Shown: positions 7,538 to 16,700 of the stretch, piece by piece
How positions within the stretch are numbered: position 1 is the first letter of the stretch
Layout: each line of letters begins with the position of its first letter
Assembly: GCF_047308265.1 (NCBI RefSeq)
Contig: NZ_JBKQWY010000005.1
Coordinates: 1 to 64,000, forward strand
Source: Maricaulis sp047308265
Lineage (GTDB): Bacteria > Pseudomonadota > Alphaproteobacteria > Caulobacterales > Maricaulaceae
Direction: 5' to 3'
DNA: 64,000 bases
Translations under genes and position numbers: made by a program
The notes under the pieces: generated by a model
Seen by the model: only the letters and a program-made list of their open reading frames with translations
Databases searched by the model: none
What the model was told of the DNA's origin: nothing

Positions 7538-8440
7538 ATGCGCGTATCAGCCCGGCACGTTCTGAGTGTGGCCCTGACATCGCTGACCCTAACTGCTGCT
7601 GCCCCAGCCCTGGCCGGTGGAGGCGGTGGCGGCGGTGGTGGAGGTCATGGCGGCGGCGGGGGTCATGGCGGACCGCCCAACTGCGGTGGCTGCGGCCATG
7701 GTGGCGGTCACACCGTGAATGTGCCGAACATCAATATTCACGGTCCAACCGTGAATGTCGGCGTGAACGTCCATTCCAACGTCTCGGTTAACACCAATAT
7801 CACGGCCAATGTGAATGCGGTCGCCAATGCCAATGCGAACGCCTCGGCATCGGCCAGCGCCCTCACCGTCATCAATTCATCCTACTATCCGATGATGTCG
7901 CCGCCCGCGGCCACCGCCATTACCGGCCTGAATGTTGTCGGTGTCGAGCACGAGAGCGCGTATGAGCTGGTCGAAGAAGAACGCTCGCGCATGATCGAGG
8001 AATGGCGGGTTGTCCGCGCCGTGTGCGTGGACGACCGGGGCACGCCGCACCCGGCATCCCGCCCGACACCGGATGAGCGTGTCGATGCCATTTATGAGGG
8101 CGAGATCTTTCGCTGTATGGCCGGCACGGCGATGCAGGTCACAGTTGGTTGGCGCCAGGACGGAGCCGATCGCTGGGAAAATGCCCCGACCCTGATGTGC
8201 CGCAAAGGTGAAGCCCTGCGTCACGTGCCTGGTGGCACGCTCAACTGCGTCACCCAGGAACCGCGCCGCAATTGTAATGAACGCTCCTTGCTGCGCATGC
8301 ACGGCCCGGGGGTCAAACTCATCTTCATCCGCCGCGAGGAGCGCTACACCGAAACCGTGCGCCGCGAAGTCGCGCGTGAACACTCTTCCAGCACCCAGAT
8401 GACGCTCATGCTCGATGGTGGCGTCGGCGGGTATCGCTGA
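7538..8440 (+). CDS. Secreted Gly/His- and Asn-rich protein, function unknown
   Basis: A 300-residue exported protein that I do not recognise. Residues 1-27 are a signal peptide ending ALA-G. Next come a Gly run with His (about 28-60), an Asn/Val alternating stretch (about 60-110: NVPNINIHGPTVNVGVNV and NVNAVANANANASASASA) that should form beta-type, fibre-like structure, and a folded C-terminal domain (about 150-300) with six cysteines that could form disulfides. GAGGAG precedes the ATG at 7538. The upstream sigma-54 element, almost identical to that of hfaA, suggests co-regulation with holdfast genes. A strong terminator follows. Confidence 0.7.
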   Translation: MRVSARHVLSVALTSLTLTAAAPALAGGGGGGGGGGHGGGGGHGGPPNCGGCGHGGGHTVNVPNINIHGPTVNVGVNVHSNVSVNTNITANVNAVANANANASASASALTVINSSYYPMMSPPAATAITGLNVVGVEHESAYELVEEERSRMIEEWRVVRAVCVDDRGTPHPASRPTPDERVDAIYEGEIFRCMAGTAMQVTVGWRQDGADRWENAPTLMCRKGEALRHVPGGTLNCVTQEPRRNCNERSLLRMHGPGVKLIFIRREERYTETVRREVAREHSSSTQMTLMLDGGVGGYR

Positions 8441-8473
8441 TCCGATCAACACCACTGCCACTCAGGCAAACTC

Positions 8474-8502
8474 GCCCGGCATGTCTCATGCCGGGCTTTT
8501 TC
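8474..8502 (+). terminator. Rho-independent terminator
   Basis: GCCCGGCATG and CATGCCGGGC form a perfect ten-base-pair stem with a three-base loop, followed by TTTTTCTT. It ends the transcript of the gene at 7538. The opposite-strand gene at 8486-8995 has its stop codon inside this stem-loop. Confidence 0.9.
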
Positions 8503-8995
8503 TTGGTCCCGACACAGATGCAGAGGGTGTGGACCGCATGGCGGCCAGCTCCCTCAGGGTCAATGGCAACAGGGTTGAGTTGTTACGGCGGCCTCGAAAG
8601 GTCCAGCCCAGCGCGAGAAGGCCCAGCATCACCAGCCAGAACATCGGACTGGCCGCCCCCCCCTCCAGCCAATCGCCAAGCCCGCTCTGCAATGACAAAA
8701 GCATCACCAGCGCAAAGGCTAAAACGACAAACGGGCCCAATGCGAAGCCCGACCTTCTGCGGCCTGCGCCCGCGCGGCCATCGCGAAAATAGGGCCCCTG
8801 AATCCGCGCAAAATCGACCAGTCGCTCAGGGTCAATCCAGTCAACGACGTCGGAGAAACGCCGGCGGTCATACCCGCACGCCCGGTTCAGCGCCATTTCG
8901 GGGCGAAGACGTTCGCCGTTTTCAGGCACAAACCCACGTGTTTCCAGCAAGGTCACGGCCCGGTTCACCCAGGCATCATTCGACAAATTTTGCAT
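8486..8995 (-). CDS. Small membrane protein, paralogue of its upstream neighbour
   Basis: A 169-residue protein. The N-terminal half is soluble (DAWVNRAVTLLETRG, then IDPERLVDF). Two hydrophobic spans follow at about residues 86-106 and 118-138, and a basic tail comes last. It resembles the protein encoded at 9074-9556 in the N-terminal AWV-x-RA motif, the IDPE-x-x-VD motif and the membrane hairpin, so the two are likely ancient duplicates. I recognise no named family. The ATG at 8995, with GGGGATGAC upstream, is preferred over an upstream TTG. It is last in the run of minus-strand genes that starts with the osmoprotectant transporter. Confidence 0.6.
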   Translation of the reverse strand: MQNLSNDAWVNRAVTLLETRGFVPENGERLRPEMALNRACGYDRRRFSDVVDWIDPERLVDFARIQGPYFRDGRAGAGRRRSGFALGPFVVLAFALVMLLSLQSGLGDWLEGGAASPMFWLVMLGLLALGWTFRGRRNNSTLLPLTLRELAAMRSTPSASVSGPRKSPA

Positions 8996-9073
8996 GTCAT
9001 CCCCGGCATGATGCAAAAGCGCTCCGCAAGGTGCGGGGCCTCTGACAGATCATCAATGCCGGACAGCGTCAGA

Positions 9074-9556
9074 TCAATGCACCGTTTGGTTGCCAAGCCT
9101 GTACTGCGCCAGCATGCGGAGAGTGAGCACATATTCCTTGGTGGGATCAAGCCCCAGCTTGCGAATGTAATGTTTCGCACGGGCCTTGCGCTGCTGCACG
9201 ATCGAATAATGGACAAAGATTGCCGCAGCGATCACCGCCCAGAGGAAGAGATGTGTCAGACCGAGCCAGTTGGGCACAAAGACAGCCACCGCAAAGGCCG
9301 CACCGCCGCCCAGGATGAAGTCCAGTGGCCAGCCTTCAGAAGGCTTCATATGCGCAAGCGCCGGAAAAAAATCCTTGTCGACCGAAGCTTCCGGATCAAT
9401 GCGTTCCAGCAGGCTCTCAAGGTCGGCAACCTGACGGACATAGGTCTGATTGATGGGCGTGTCGCCATTGATGCGCGTTGCGCCCTGGGGCAGGTCGGCA
9501 TTCATGATGTCGCAGGCCCGGCTGACCCAAGCCTCGGTGTCCAGACGTTCGCTCAT
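9074..9556 (-). CDS. Small membrane protein, function unknown
   Basis: A 160-residue protein with a soluble N-terminal region (DTEAWVSRACDIMNADLPQG through RIDPEASVDKDF) and a two-span membrane hairpin at about residues 80-120 (FILGGGAAFAVAVFVP and LFLWAVIAAAIFVHY), followed by a basic cytosolic tail. It is related to the downstream gene at 8486. It begins 16 bases after the stop of the ABC permease/binding-protein gene, so it is probably co-transcribed with the transporter. No family name can be given. A link to osmotic adaptation is only suggested by position. Confidence 0.6.
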   Translation of the reverse strand: MSERLDTEAWVSRACDIMNADLPQGATRINGDTPINQTYVRQVADLESLLERIDPEASVDKDFFPALAHMKPSEGWPLDFILGGGAAFAVAVFVPNWLGLTHLFLWAVIAAAIFVHYSIVQQRKARAKHYIRKLGLDPTKEYVLTLRMLAQYRLGNQTVH

Positions 9557-9572
9557 TGCACGCAGTCACTCT

Positions 9573-11141
9573 TCATCGGCGGCTGTTCAGTGTCTCGTCC
9601 AGCCAGCGCGCGACCTCGCCAGAGGTCTCCTGATCCAGATCGGCCCGGCGATTGGCTTCACGCATCAGATCGCCATCGATCGCTCCAACAAGACCGGACA
9701 ACGAATCCGCCAAGCCGGGCGTTGCGGCCGCTTCGGGCGACAGCAGGATGACCGCATCATAGGGCGGCAAGACCGCCAGGGGATCGTCCAGCACAACAAG
9801 GTCAAAGGCGGCGATCCGACCATCCGTGGTATAGGCGGAGATAAGGTCGACCTGACCATCGCGCACGGCACCATACATGAACGCGGCATCCATGGACCGG
9901 GTCGACATGGCATTCAGACCGTAACGATCACGCGTCTCGGTCCACTCGCGACGGGCAAAGACTTCCGCATCACCCCCCACTTCCAGATCCCCGGCAAGAG
10001 GTGCCAAGTGGGCCAAGCTGGATACGCCCAGGGCCTCGGCCTGGTCCCGGCGCATGGCAAAACCATAGGCGTTTTCAAACCCCAGTCGTCCCAGAACGAT
10101 AATGCCGGTTTCCTGCTGGAGCCAGCCGGTCATTTCGGCATGCATGACATAACGATCCACGGGCTCCGATCGGTTCATCACCGTCGCCCAGATCGTGCCG
10201 GTATAGTCGATATAGACATCGATCTCGTTATTGCGCAGCGCATCAAACACAATGGCTGAACCCAGATTGTCCCGGCGCTCCACACGTGCCCCGGCCGTTT
10301 CCAGTCGGCGCTGCATCAGATCCGCGAGAATGTATTGTTCGGAAAAGGCCTTGGCACCCACCACCACAGTTCGACCATCCAGCCCGGCCTGTGTGGCATA
10401 GAGCGCTTCGACCTCGCTCGAGCGGTTCTCGAAATCAGCGCTTCGCACCAGGCTGGGTGTCAGCGCCAGGGCCAGGCACAGGGCGAACACAACCGACACC
10501 CCGACAGCCAGATCACGGCGTCGATCCCGCGCGGAGATCTCCAGCAATCGCGCCATCTGGTCCAGACCAATGGCCAATCCGGCGGCAAACACGCAGCCGA
10601 AAATGACCGACAGCCAGTTGCGGGTCTGAAGCCCGGCGAAAATGTAATTACCCAGGCTGGGAGCCCCGACCGGAGTGGCCAGCGTCGCAGCGCCGACAAC
10701 CCAGACCAGAGACGTGCGCAAACCCGCGACAATCACCGGCAGCGCCAGGGGAATATCGACCTGCCACAAGCGTTGACGATGCGTCATGCCCAGCCCGCGG
10801 GCTGCCTCGCGCACCACCGGATCAACACCTTGCAAGCCGACAATCGTATTTCTCAGGATCGGCAGGATGGCGTAAAGCATCAGGGCCAGAAACGCAGGTT
10901 GATACCCGATCGTGCCGCCCAGCAAAGGCACCATCAGGGCGAGCAAGGCCAGGCCCGGTATGGTCTGGATCAGTCCGGCGATAAAGAGGACCCAGCCCGA
11001 CAAGACGGGTCTGCGTGCTGCATACACACCCAGTGGCAGGGCCAGGGCCAGTCCAACCGCGATGGCGGCAACCGACAATAAGAGATGTCCGGCGAGATAA
11101 TCGGGCAATTCGGCCCAGCGTTCGGCGAGATTGGCGTTCAC
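9573..11141 (-). CDS. Osmoprotectant ABC permease fused to substrate-binding domain
   Basis: A 522-residue fusion. Residues about 1-205 form an OpuBB/ProW-type permease with several membrane spans and the coupling motif (about residue 120, EAARGLGM). Residues about 250-520 form an OpuAC/ProX-type binding domain (VVVGAKAFSEQYILADL, VYIDYTGTIWATVM and similar). Such fusions import glycine betaine, choline or related osmoprotectants, with the receptor domain tethered on the periplasmic side. The start is GTG and overlaps the stop of the ATPase gene as GTGA, indicating translational coupling. The exact substrate cannot be read from the sequence. Confidence 0.9.
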   Translation of the reverse strand: MNANLAERWAELPDYLAGHLLLSVAAIAVGLALALPLGVYAARRPVLSGWVLFIAGLIQTIPGLALLALMVPLLGGTIGYQPAFLALMLYAILPILRNTIVGLQGVDPVVREAARGLGMTHRQRLWQVDIPLALPVIVAGLRTSLVWVVGAATLATPVGAPSLGNYIFAGLQTRNWLSVIFGCVFAAGLAIGLDQMARLLEISARDRRRDLAVGVSVVFALCLALALTPSLVRSADFENRSSEVEALYATQAGLDGRTVVVGAKAFSEQYILADLMQRRLETAGARVERRDNLGSAIVFDALRNNEIDVYIDYTGTIWATVMNRSEPVDRYVMHAEMTGWLQQETGIIVLGRLGFENAYGFAMRRDQAEALGVSSLAHLAPLAGDLEVGGDAEVFARREWTETRDRYGLNAMSTRSMDAAFMYGAVRDGQVDLISAYTTDGRIAAFDLVVLDDPLAVLPPYDAVILLSPEAAATPGLADSLSGLVGAIDGDLMREANRRADLDQETSGEVARWLDETLNSRR

Positions 11142-11914
11142 AGGTCCAGCTCCCGGATCCGGCGCATTTGCCGACGCGGGGTCTCGAGCAGTTCGGACAC
11201 GTGGTCATGAGCCGGGTTGTCCAGTAATTCCCGCGGCTTGCCGATTTGCAGGATCTCGCCCTCTTTCATCACCGCAATCCGGTCGGCCATGATCAGGGCC
11301 TCGGCCATGTCGTGAGTGACCATCACGGCGGCAAAACCCAGTCGGGCCTGGAGTTCGCAGAATTCCTGCTGCAGCAGGTCGCGATTGACCGGATCGAGAG
11401 CACTGAACGGCTCGTCCATCAACAGAACATCCGGCTCTCCCGCAAGCGCGCGGGCAAAACCGACACGCTGACGCTGTCCGCCGGACAGTTCCGAGGGCAT
11501 TCGATCACGATAAATGCCGGGATCGAGACGCACCATCTCCAGAAGGGCATCAACACGGCGGGCAATACGGTCACGCTCCCAGCGCAGGAGACGCGGAACA
11601 ATCGAGATATTGCGCGCCACCGAAATATGGGGGAACAGGCCATCGCCCTGCATCACCCAGCCCATGGCCCGGCGCAGCAAGACGGGGTCCATCGTCTCCA
11701 CCGGCTGGTCTTCATACAAAATGGAACCGCCCGAAGCATCCTCCAGGCGGTTGATCATTTTCAGGGTCGTGGTCTTGCCACACCCGGATTCGCCTGTCAG
11801 GGCCACCAGCTCGCCCGGATAGACATCCAGGTCGACCCCGCGAACCGCATCCACGCCGCCGTCATAGGTTTTGCAAACCTGGCTTAGCGACAGGACAGGC
11901 GAGGCAGATGTCAA
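11138..11914 (-). CDS. Osmoprotectant ABC transporter ATP-binding protein
   Basis: A 258-residue ABC ATPase of the ProV/OpuBA type. Walker A is GESGCGKTT (about residues 39-47), the signature is LSGGQRQRVGFARAL (about 141), Walker B is VLLMDEPFSALD (about 162) and the H-loop is VTHDMAEAL. It lacks the C-terminal CBS pair found in many OpuA-type ATPases. It powers the permease/binding-protein fusion encoded directly downstream. The likely start is TTG, overlapping the stop of the preceding small gene as TTGA; no ATG exists before the first beta strand. Confidence 0.9.
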   Translation of the reverse strand: MTSASPVLSLSQVCKTYDGGVDAVRGVDLDVYPGELVALTGESGCGKTTTLKMINRLEDASGGSILYEDQPVETMDPVLLRRAMGWVMQGDGLFPHISVARNISIVPRLLRWERDRIARRVDALLEMVRLDPGIYRDRMPSELSGGQRQRVGFARALAGEPDVLLMDEPFSALDPVNRDLLQQEFCELQARLGFAAVMVTHDMAEALIMADRIAVMKEGEILQIGKPRELLDNPAHDHVSELLETPRRQMRRIRELDL

Positions 11915-12135
11915 AGGTCTTCCAGATCGATGTCGAGAATGGTGATCTCGAACGAGAAGGAGGTTTCACCCTCATCGATGATCTTGGACACCACGCCCAT
12001 GCATTCATCGCCGATATAGATCTCGGCGCACTCGTCCGGACGGTTCCGGCGCTGCACAACCAGTTCAGGGTTCAGCTTGGAGGACAGGAAGCTTTGCAGT
12101 TTGGCTTCCTCGATGGCGGTAATATTCTTGTCCAA
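11911..12135 (-). CDS. DUF3126 family protein
   Basis: A 74-residue protein of the alphaproteobacterial DUF3126 family, function unknown. The body (AKLQSFLSSKLNP, then RRNRPDECAEIYIGDE and SFSFEITILDIDLEDL) covers the full family length. I place the start at a TTG at 12135, with GGAGAA seven bases upstream. An ATG 60 bases earlier would add an unconserved extension. Its stop overlaps the TTG start of the ABC ATPase, so it heads the osmoprotectant operon, an arrangement I cannot explain functionally. Confidence 0.75.
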   Translation of the reverse strand: MDKNITAIEEAKLQSFLSSKLNPELVVQRRNRPDECAEIYIGDECMGVVSKIIDEGETSFSFEITILDIDLEDL

Positions 12136-12262
12136 GGGAATTCTCCGGCAGGTCAGGGGATTCGTATGAGCCCTAATAAACGCATGCAACCGCACTCCGT
12201 CCAGACCAAGCCTGTCATGAAGTGTGCATCAATCGTGTATGGAGCGATCCGCCTGCGCTAAC

Positions 12263-13084
12263 TCAGGCCTGATCCGGCAGGATCTGGTCCATGGAGCGAG
12301 CGGGTTCCGGGCAGCAATCACCGACGATCTTCGCCGGCACACCTGCCACGGTGCAATTGGGCGGCACTTCCTTGAGTACGACCGAACCGGCGGCGATGCG
12401 GGCACCGTCACCGACCGTGATATTGCCCAGAACACGCGCGCCCGCGCCGATCATCACGCCTTTGCCAATCTTGGGATGGCGGTCTTCATGCGCCGCACCG
12501 GTTCCGCCCAGCGTGACCTCGTGCAGGATGGAGCAATCATCACCCACGACGGCCGTTTCACCGATCACCACGGACGTCGCATGATCAATCATCACCCCTT
12601 GCCCGATACGGGCGGCCGGGTGGATATCGAGTCCGAAGCGTTCCGCGACACGGCTTTGCAGGTGAAACGCCAGATTTTGACGACCTTCATTCCACAGCCA
12701 GTGACTGACACGATGGCTCTGCAGGGCGTGAAACCCTTTAAAATAGAGGAAAGGCTGCAACAGCGACAGGCTTGCCGGATCGCGCTCGTCAATAGCGGTC
12801 ATGTCCGCGGCCGCGCGCTCCACGATCTTCGGATCGCTATTGAGCGCCTCGATCGCCACGTCGTGGGCGAGCATGGTGTCCAGCTGGGCATCCGCCAGCT
12901 TGGCGGCCAGGCGATAGGCCAGCGCAGTCTTGAACTTGGAGTGGCGCAGGATGGCGGCATTGAGGAAACTGGCCAGGATGGGCTCTTCAGCCGCTGCGGC
13001 CGCCGCGGCCACACGCAGCCGGGCCCAGACCGCATCCACGCCCGACCGGGCTTCGATTGCCGTGTTCTGTGTGCTCGCGCTCAT
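12263..13084 (-). CDS. cysE: Serine O-acetyltransferase
   Basis: A 273-residue serine acetyltransferase, which makes O-acetylserine from serine and acetyl-CoA in cysteine biosynthesis. The N-terminal helical domain (about 15-140) is followed by the hexapeptide beta-helix (about 150-250). The catalytic segments GLDIHPAARIG, VMIDHATSVVIGE and LGGTGAAHEDRHPKIG are present. The tail ends in DQILPDQA, whereas the typical cysteine-synthase-binding tail ends in Ile, so complex formation may be weak. The ATG at 13084 is preferred over a preceding TTG. The gene lies 12 bases after the NUDIX gene, suggesting co-transcription. Confidence 0.92.
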   Translation of the reverse strand: MSASTQNTAIEARSGVDAVWARLRVAAAAAAAEEPILASFLNAAILRHSKFKTALAYRLAAKLADAQLDTMLAHDVAIEALNSDPKIVERAAADMTAIDERDPASLSLLQPFLYFKGFHALQSHRVSHWLWNEGRQNLAFHLQSRVAERFGLDIHPAARIGQGVMIDHATSVVIGETAVVGDDCSILHEVTLGGTGAAHEDRHPKIGKGVMIGAGARVLGNITVGDGARIAAGSVVLKEVPPNCTVAGVPAKIVGDCCPEPARSMDQILPDQA

Positions 13085-13096
13085 CAACTCATCCCT

Positions 13097-13690
13097 TCAG
13101 TCCTGGCCCAGCAAAACCTGAGCAATAGTGGGGGATAGCTCCCCTTCCCGCGCCATGTAGTAAGTACGCAGAAGAATTGTAATGGTCAGTGCGTCCTTTA
13201 TCTGCCCGCTCATCGCCGCCTGCAAGGCTGACATGAAGGGGACACGACGAAGTGAAAGCACTTCCGTACCCTCCGGTTCGGCCTCTCCCTGCGTCAGATC
13301 CATGGCCAGAAACCCGTAGGCATGCTCGTCGGTGATCGAGTTGGAGAGATCCATCCGAAAGATTTCCTGCCAGGACCGGGCCGTGAGCCCCGTCTCCTCT
13401 TTCAGCTCGCGCCGGGCACCGTCGAGCGGGGTCTCGTCCTTTGGGCCGCCGCCTTCCGGGACCTCCCAGCTATAGTGATCGGTCGCGAAGCGATGCTGCC
13501 CGACAAGCGTGACCGTGCCATCCGCGTGAACGGGCAAAATGGCCAGAGCCCAGTTCTTCGGCGACATGACGCCATATACGCCCGGCGCCCCGTCGGGCCG
13601 GATCACGTCATGGTCGGTGATCTGCATCCAGGGCGTGTCATAGACGGTCCGCTTGCCCGTCACCGTCCATGGCCCGCGTCGCTCATTCAT
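13097..13690 (-). CDS. NUDIX hydrolase, ADP-ribose pyrophosphatase type
   Basis: A 197-residue NUDIX hydrolase. The NUDIX box GGGPKDETPLDGARRELKEE lies at about residues 79-98, with the EE pair that binds magnesium, preceded by the YSWEVPEG strand typical of ADP-ribose pyrophosphatases. The expected reaction is hydrolysis of ADP-ribose or a related nucleoside diphosphate to AMP and sugar phosphate; the substrate is inferred from family resemblance. The gene sits between the RND efflux genes (36 bases upstream) and cysE (12 bases downstream) on the same strand. Confidence 0.85.
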   Translation of the reverse strand: MNERRGPWTVTGKRTVYDTPWMQITDHDVIRPDGAPGVYGVMSPKNWALAILPVHADGTVTLVGQHRFATDHYSWEVPEGGGPKDETPLDGARRELKEETGLTARSWQEIFRMDLSNSITDEHAYGFLAMDLTQGEAEPEGTEVLSLRRVPFMSALQAAMSGQIKDALTITILLRTYYMAREGELSPTIAQVLLGQD

Positions 13691-13726
13691 ACCTCGCCCT
13701 CCTGCGATACCGGCGGGCTGTCTGGC

Positions 13727-16700
13727 CTATTCGGCAGGGATGGACAAGTTTTTCCGCCGCGCACTGCGCTCCGCGAGCTTCTGGGCGATCTGTCCGCGCC
13801 GTGCCGACACCCGCACCAGGGCCACAAAGGCGGCCGGCGCAAACACCAGGGCGAGGATCGCAGACCCGGCCACCCCTCCGACCATGGCCGAGGCGAAGGG
13901 CAGCCAGAAACTGTCCCCGGACATCAATAACGGCATGAAACCGCCGATCGTGGTCAGCGTGGTGGAGATGATATGTCGGGTCGCATCCGTCACCGTCTCC
14001 TGGACAGCGTCCGCTTCGAGACGTACGGCAGCCGGATTGGCCTTCAGCGCCGACAGCACCACGATCGAGCCATTGATCGACAGCCCCATCAAGCCCATCG
14101 AACCGACAATGGCATTGAACCCCATGGGCGTCCCGAACAACCAGACGCCAAACATCGCCAGGCCGACCGACAGGAAGGCCACCACAAAAATCACCCCGGC
14201 ATATCGGAAGGAGTTGAAGGCCAGAACGACCGAACCGATCATCAGGATCATCAGCGGCAGGGCCGTGGAGAACAGGTCGGCCATCGCGTCACCGCGCTCG
14301 GCCGCCTCCCCGCCAATCTGCAGCTCATAGCCCGGCGGCAATTGGATATCGGCGACCTCAAGGGCCTGGAAGAACTGCTCCAGCGCAGGGGCCGGCAGGG
14401 TAAAGGGTTCGAGATAGCCATAGATCGTATTGACCCGGCGACCGTCCTCATGGGGGATGGAGGCAATCTGCGGGGCCAGGGTCACGGATCCCAGAGCGGA
14501 GACAGGCGAGGCCAGTTCTGTTCCGCCGCGCAGGGGCAGTGGCGCAGACGAAACCGCCGCAACACTGGAGCGGCGACCATCCTCGGCGATCACCCGGATT
14601 GGCAATTCTTCCAGACCTTCCAGAACACTGCCACCCGTCACACCATCCAGATCGCCGCGCAGACGATCCGCCAGATCGCCCAGGCGCAGACCGGCCATCT
14701 CGGCCGCCGCCTCGTCCGCCATGATACGCGCGACCGGTTCACCGGTTTCCAGGAGGGCCATGGTGTGAGTGATCGTCGGGGTCTGGCTCAGCACGGCGCG
14801 AATCTCGTCGCCCAGCCGGTCCAGCTCGTCCAGTTCCGGCCCCACCAGGACGAGTTCGATAGGCGCTGGCACGGGCGGCCCCTGCTCAAAAGGCAAGGCA
14901 AGGAAGCGGGCCTCGGGGAAATCGACCAGCAGCCGGGCCTGCAGCTCCGGCAGGATACGCGCTGTCGTGGCAGGTGAGTCCGTGCGGACAAAACCAGCCG
15001 CATAATTGGGCACGCCCGACTTGTTCGACACCACATTGTAATAGGTCCGCGGTGCGCTCTCACCAATCACCCAGCCGACCGATTCCACGCCCTCATAACT
15101 CTCGATAATCGCCCGTGCGCGCTCGGTCTGACGCAGGGTTTCCTCAATCGAGGCCGAAGACGGCAATTCCAGTTCCAGCTGGAACATGTCGCGATCGGTC
15201 GCCGGGAAAAACTGCATCGGCAGTGTTGAGGCCGCGACAAAACCCGCAATCGGCAAAAGACACCCCGCGACCAGCCCCGTCCAGGGCCGCGCAGTGATGG
15301 CGTTGAGCATATCGCGATACAGTCCGGAGAACGGACCGGCTCCCAGCCCCTGTCTCCAGAAGCGTTTGGGACCTTCCAGCGCCGTCTCGTCGTCGAACCA
15401 GGCGGCAAAAGCAGCCACAACGGTCATGGCCAGCAGGAAGGAGGACACGACCGCGAAAATCACGGAAATACCGATCATCGAGATAAACTCACCCGATGCG
15501 CCGGGCATCAGTGCGATGGGCGCGAACGCAAAGACCGTGGTCAGGGTGGAGGCCAGAAGGGGGGCGAACAAGTGCCGGATGGATTTGTCCAGCGCTTCGA
15601 CAATGCCCAATCCCTTGTGGCGCATCAGGCGGAACTCATCCACCACCACAATGGCATTATCGATCAACAGCCCCAGGGCCACGACCAGACCTGTCACCGA
15701 CATCTGGTGCAGGGGTTCGTCATAGATGCTGATCAGGATTAAAACCGCGAGGACCGTCAGCGGCAGCGCCGAGCCGACAATCAAGGCCGCGCGCCACCCC
15801 ATCATGAAGAACAGGACCGCAAACACGATCAACGCTGAAAAGGCGAGATTGCCCGCAAGGCCGTTGAGGCGTTTTTCCACATACTCGACCTGTCGGAACA
15901 CCGGAATGACCTCGATGCCCGGAACGCTGGCCGCAAACTCAGCAACAACGGCATCGGCCCGCTCGGCCCATTGGTCGACACGCAATTCGGGCTGGAGATA
16001 GGCGGCGACAAAGACCGTGCGGCGCCCGTTATACGTCCCCAGGCTGTCGGCGGGGTCACGCGCCGCCTTGATCACATCCGCGACGTCGCCCACCCGCACA
16101 AAGGCGCCACTGCCATCCTCGGCCAGCGCGATGGAGCGGATCCGGTCCAGACTGTCGAGTTCACCGGCAATCTCGACATTGAGATCGGTGGTTGAGGAGC
16201 GCAATTCGCCCGCTGGAGCCTTGGCATCGGCCCGGGCGATCAACGCCGCCATGTCAGAGACCGTCAGACCGAGCGAGGCCAGGGTATCGGGATCGGCAAC
16301 AACACGGACTTCTTCCTCAACATCGCCAAAGACCTCGGTTTCATCGGTCCCGGAGAGATTGCGCAATTCGTTTTCCAGATCGCGCGCCAGACGGGTGAGG
16401 ATGGCCGGGTTCTCACGCCCCGCCTCACCCCAGCTGAGACCGACAATCATCGTGGCGGCGCCCAGATATTGACGCTGCACATCCGGAGCTGAGGCCCCGG
16501 GCGGCAGGAAGGGACGCACGCTCTCGACCTGTTCACGGATCTTCGTCCAGGCCTGGTCCACCTGGGTCGGGTTCAGGTCCTCGCGGATCTGCAGCGAGAT
16601 CACCGACACACCCGAACGGGAGCTGGAACTGGTCTGATTAATCTCGGCCAGTTCGTGGATCGTATTCTCAAGCGGTTCGGTGATCAGCGCCTCAACTCGT

